From the NCBI GenBank assembly GCA_005809115.1, contig SYLK01000608.1, forward strand, positions 1-5,542: a stretch of DNA of 5,542 bases, given 5' to 3'. This document shows, in pieces, positions 5,469 through 5,542 of the stretch (its first letter is position 1; each line of letters opens with the position of its first letter). The position numbers were made by a program, and so were the translations under genes. A model generated the notes under the pieces. The model worked only from the letters and a program-made list of their open reading frames with translations, was not told the origin of the DNA and did no database searches. The stretch is from Planctomyces sp. GTDB taxonomy: Bacteria > Planctomycetota > Planctomycetia > Planctomycetales > Planctomycetaceae.

Positions 5469-5542
5469 AGTCGATCCCGATTATGGTCATTCTGAATTTT
5501 CCGTCACGAGACCCATTCTCAGATGTTTCAGATCAACGAGCA

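Larger units (their letters stand above)
5092..5542. other. Non-coding region upstream of the peroxidase gene
   Basis: This stretch of about 450 bases has no gene I can support. The reading frames here (for example 5233-5490 on the - strand, 85 codons) have no recognisable motif and no good ribosome site. It contains a leader palindrome, a candidate promoter, a near-direct repeat pair, a compound inverted repeat and a short perfect palindrome, each listed separately. It probably carries the control region of the peroxidase gene and perhaps of an unseen gene to the right. Confidence 0.6.

Noticed and set aside
5233..5490. 85-codon reading frame on the - strand upstream of the peroxidase gene
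   Set aside because: No recognisable motif, no good ribosome site, a composition rich in Arg, Pro and Phe as in shadow frames, and it runs through the direct and inverted repeats. I cannot support it as a gene.
5523..5542. ATG near the right edge on the + strand that might begin a gene leaving the window
   Set aside because: Only six codons are visible and no ribosome binding sequence precedes the ATG, so there is nothing to support a gene call.

Overview
The window is GC-rich bacterial DNA with compact genes and strong G/C third-position codon use. It holds four protein genes in two convergent blocks. The left block on the + strand is a run of [NiFe]-hydrogenase maturation genes, hypF-hypC-hypD. 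The right block on the - strand is one exported di-heme cytochrome c peroxidase gene of the CcpA/MauG type. The organism is probably a Gram-negative bacterium with a periplasm, because the peroxidase has a signal peptide and two c-type heme sites. The peroxidase's domain layout and sequence style recall Planctomycetota, but that is an impression from memory and not proof.

Layout. Positions 1-2256 encode HypF, whose first few dozen residues lie left of the window. After a 21-bp gap with a good ribosome binding site comes hypC (2278-2511), which overlaps hypD (2508-3656) by four bases (ATGA). Positions 3657-3837 are a convergent spacer. It contains a weak hairpin, three tandem 19-bp repeats that place four CCGCGG palindromes at exact 19-bp intervals, and a perfect 7-bp stem with a GCAA loop. 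The peroxidase gene occupies 3838-5091 on the - strand; its start is set by the signal peptide and an AGGAG site. Positions 5092-5542 contain no gene I can support. They hold the peroxidase leader and promoter region, with a candidate sigma70-type promoter and several small inverted and direct repeats.

How the genes work together. HypF makes thiocarboxamide on HypE from carbamoyl phosphate and ATP. HypE dehydrates it to thiocyanate. The HypC-HypD complex receives the cyanide ligands, assembles the Fe(CN)2(CO) unit and passes it to the hydrogenase large subunit. All visible catalytic and metal-binding motifs of HypF, HypC and HypD are intact, so the cell should make a [NiFe]-hydrogenase. HypE, HypA, HypB and the hydrogenase subunits are not in the window, and the usual place for hypE just after hypD is taken by the repeat spacer. 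The peroxidase would reduce H2O2 in the periplasm and has no evident functional tie to the hyp genes.

I found no previously undescribed system. The items most worth a second look are the non-coding structures: the 19-bp repeats with the adjoining hairpin, and the palindromes and direct repeats upstream of the peroxidase gene.
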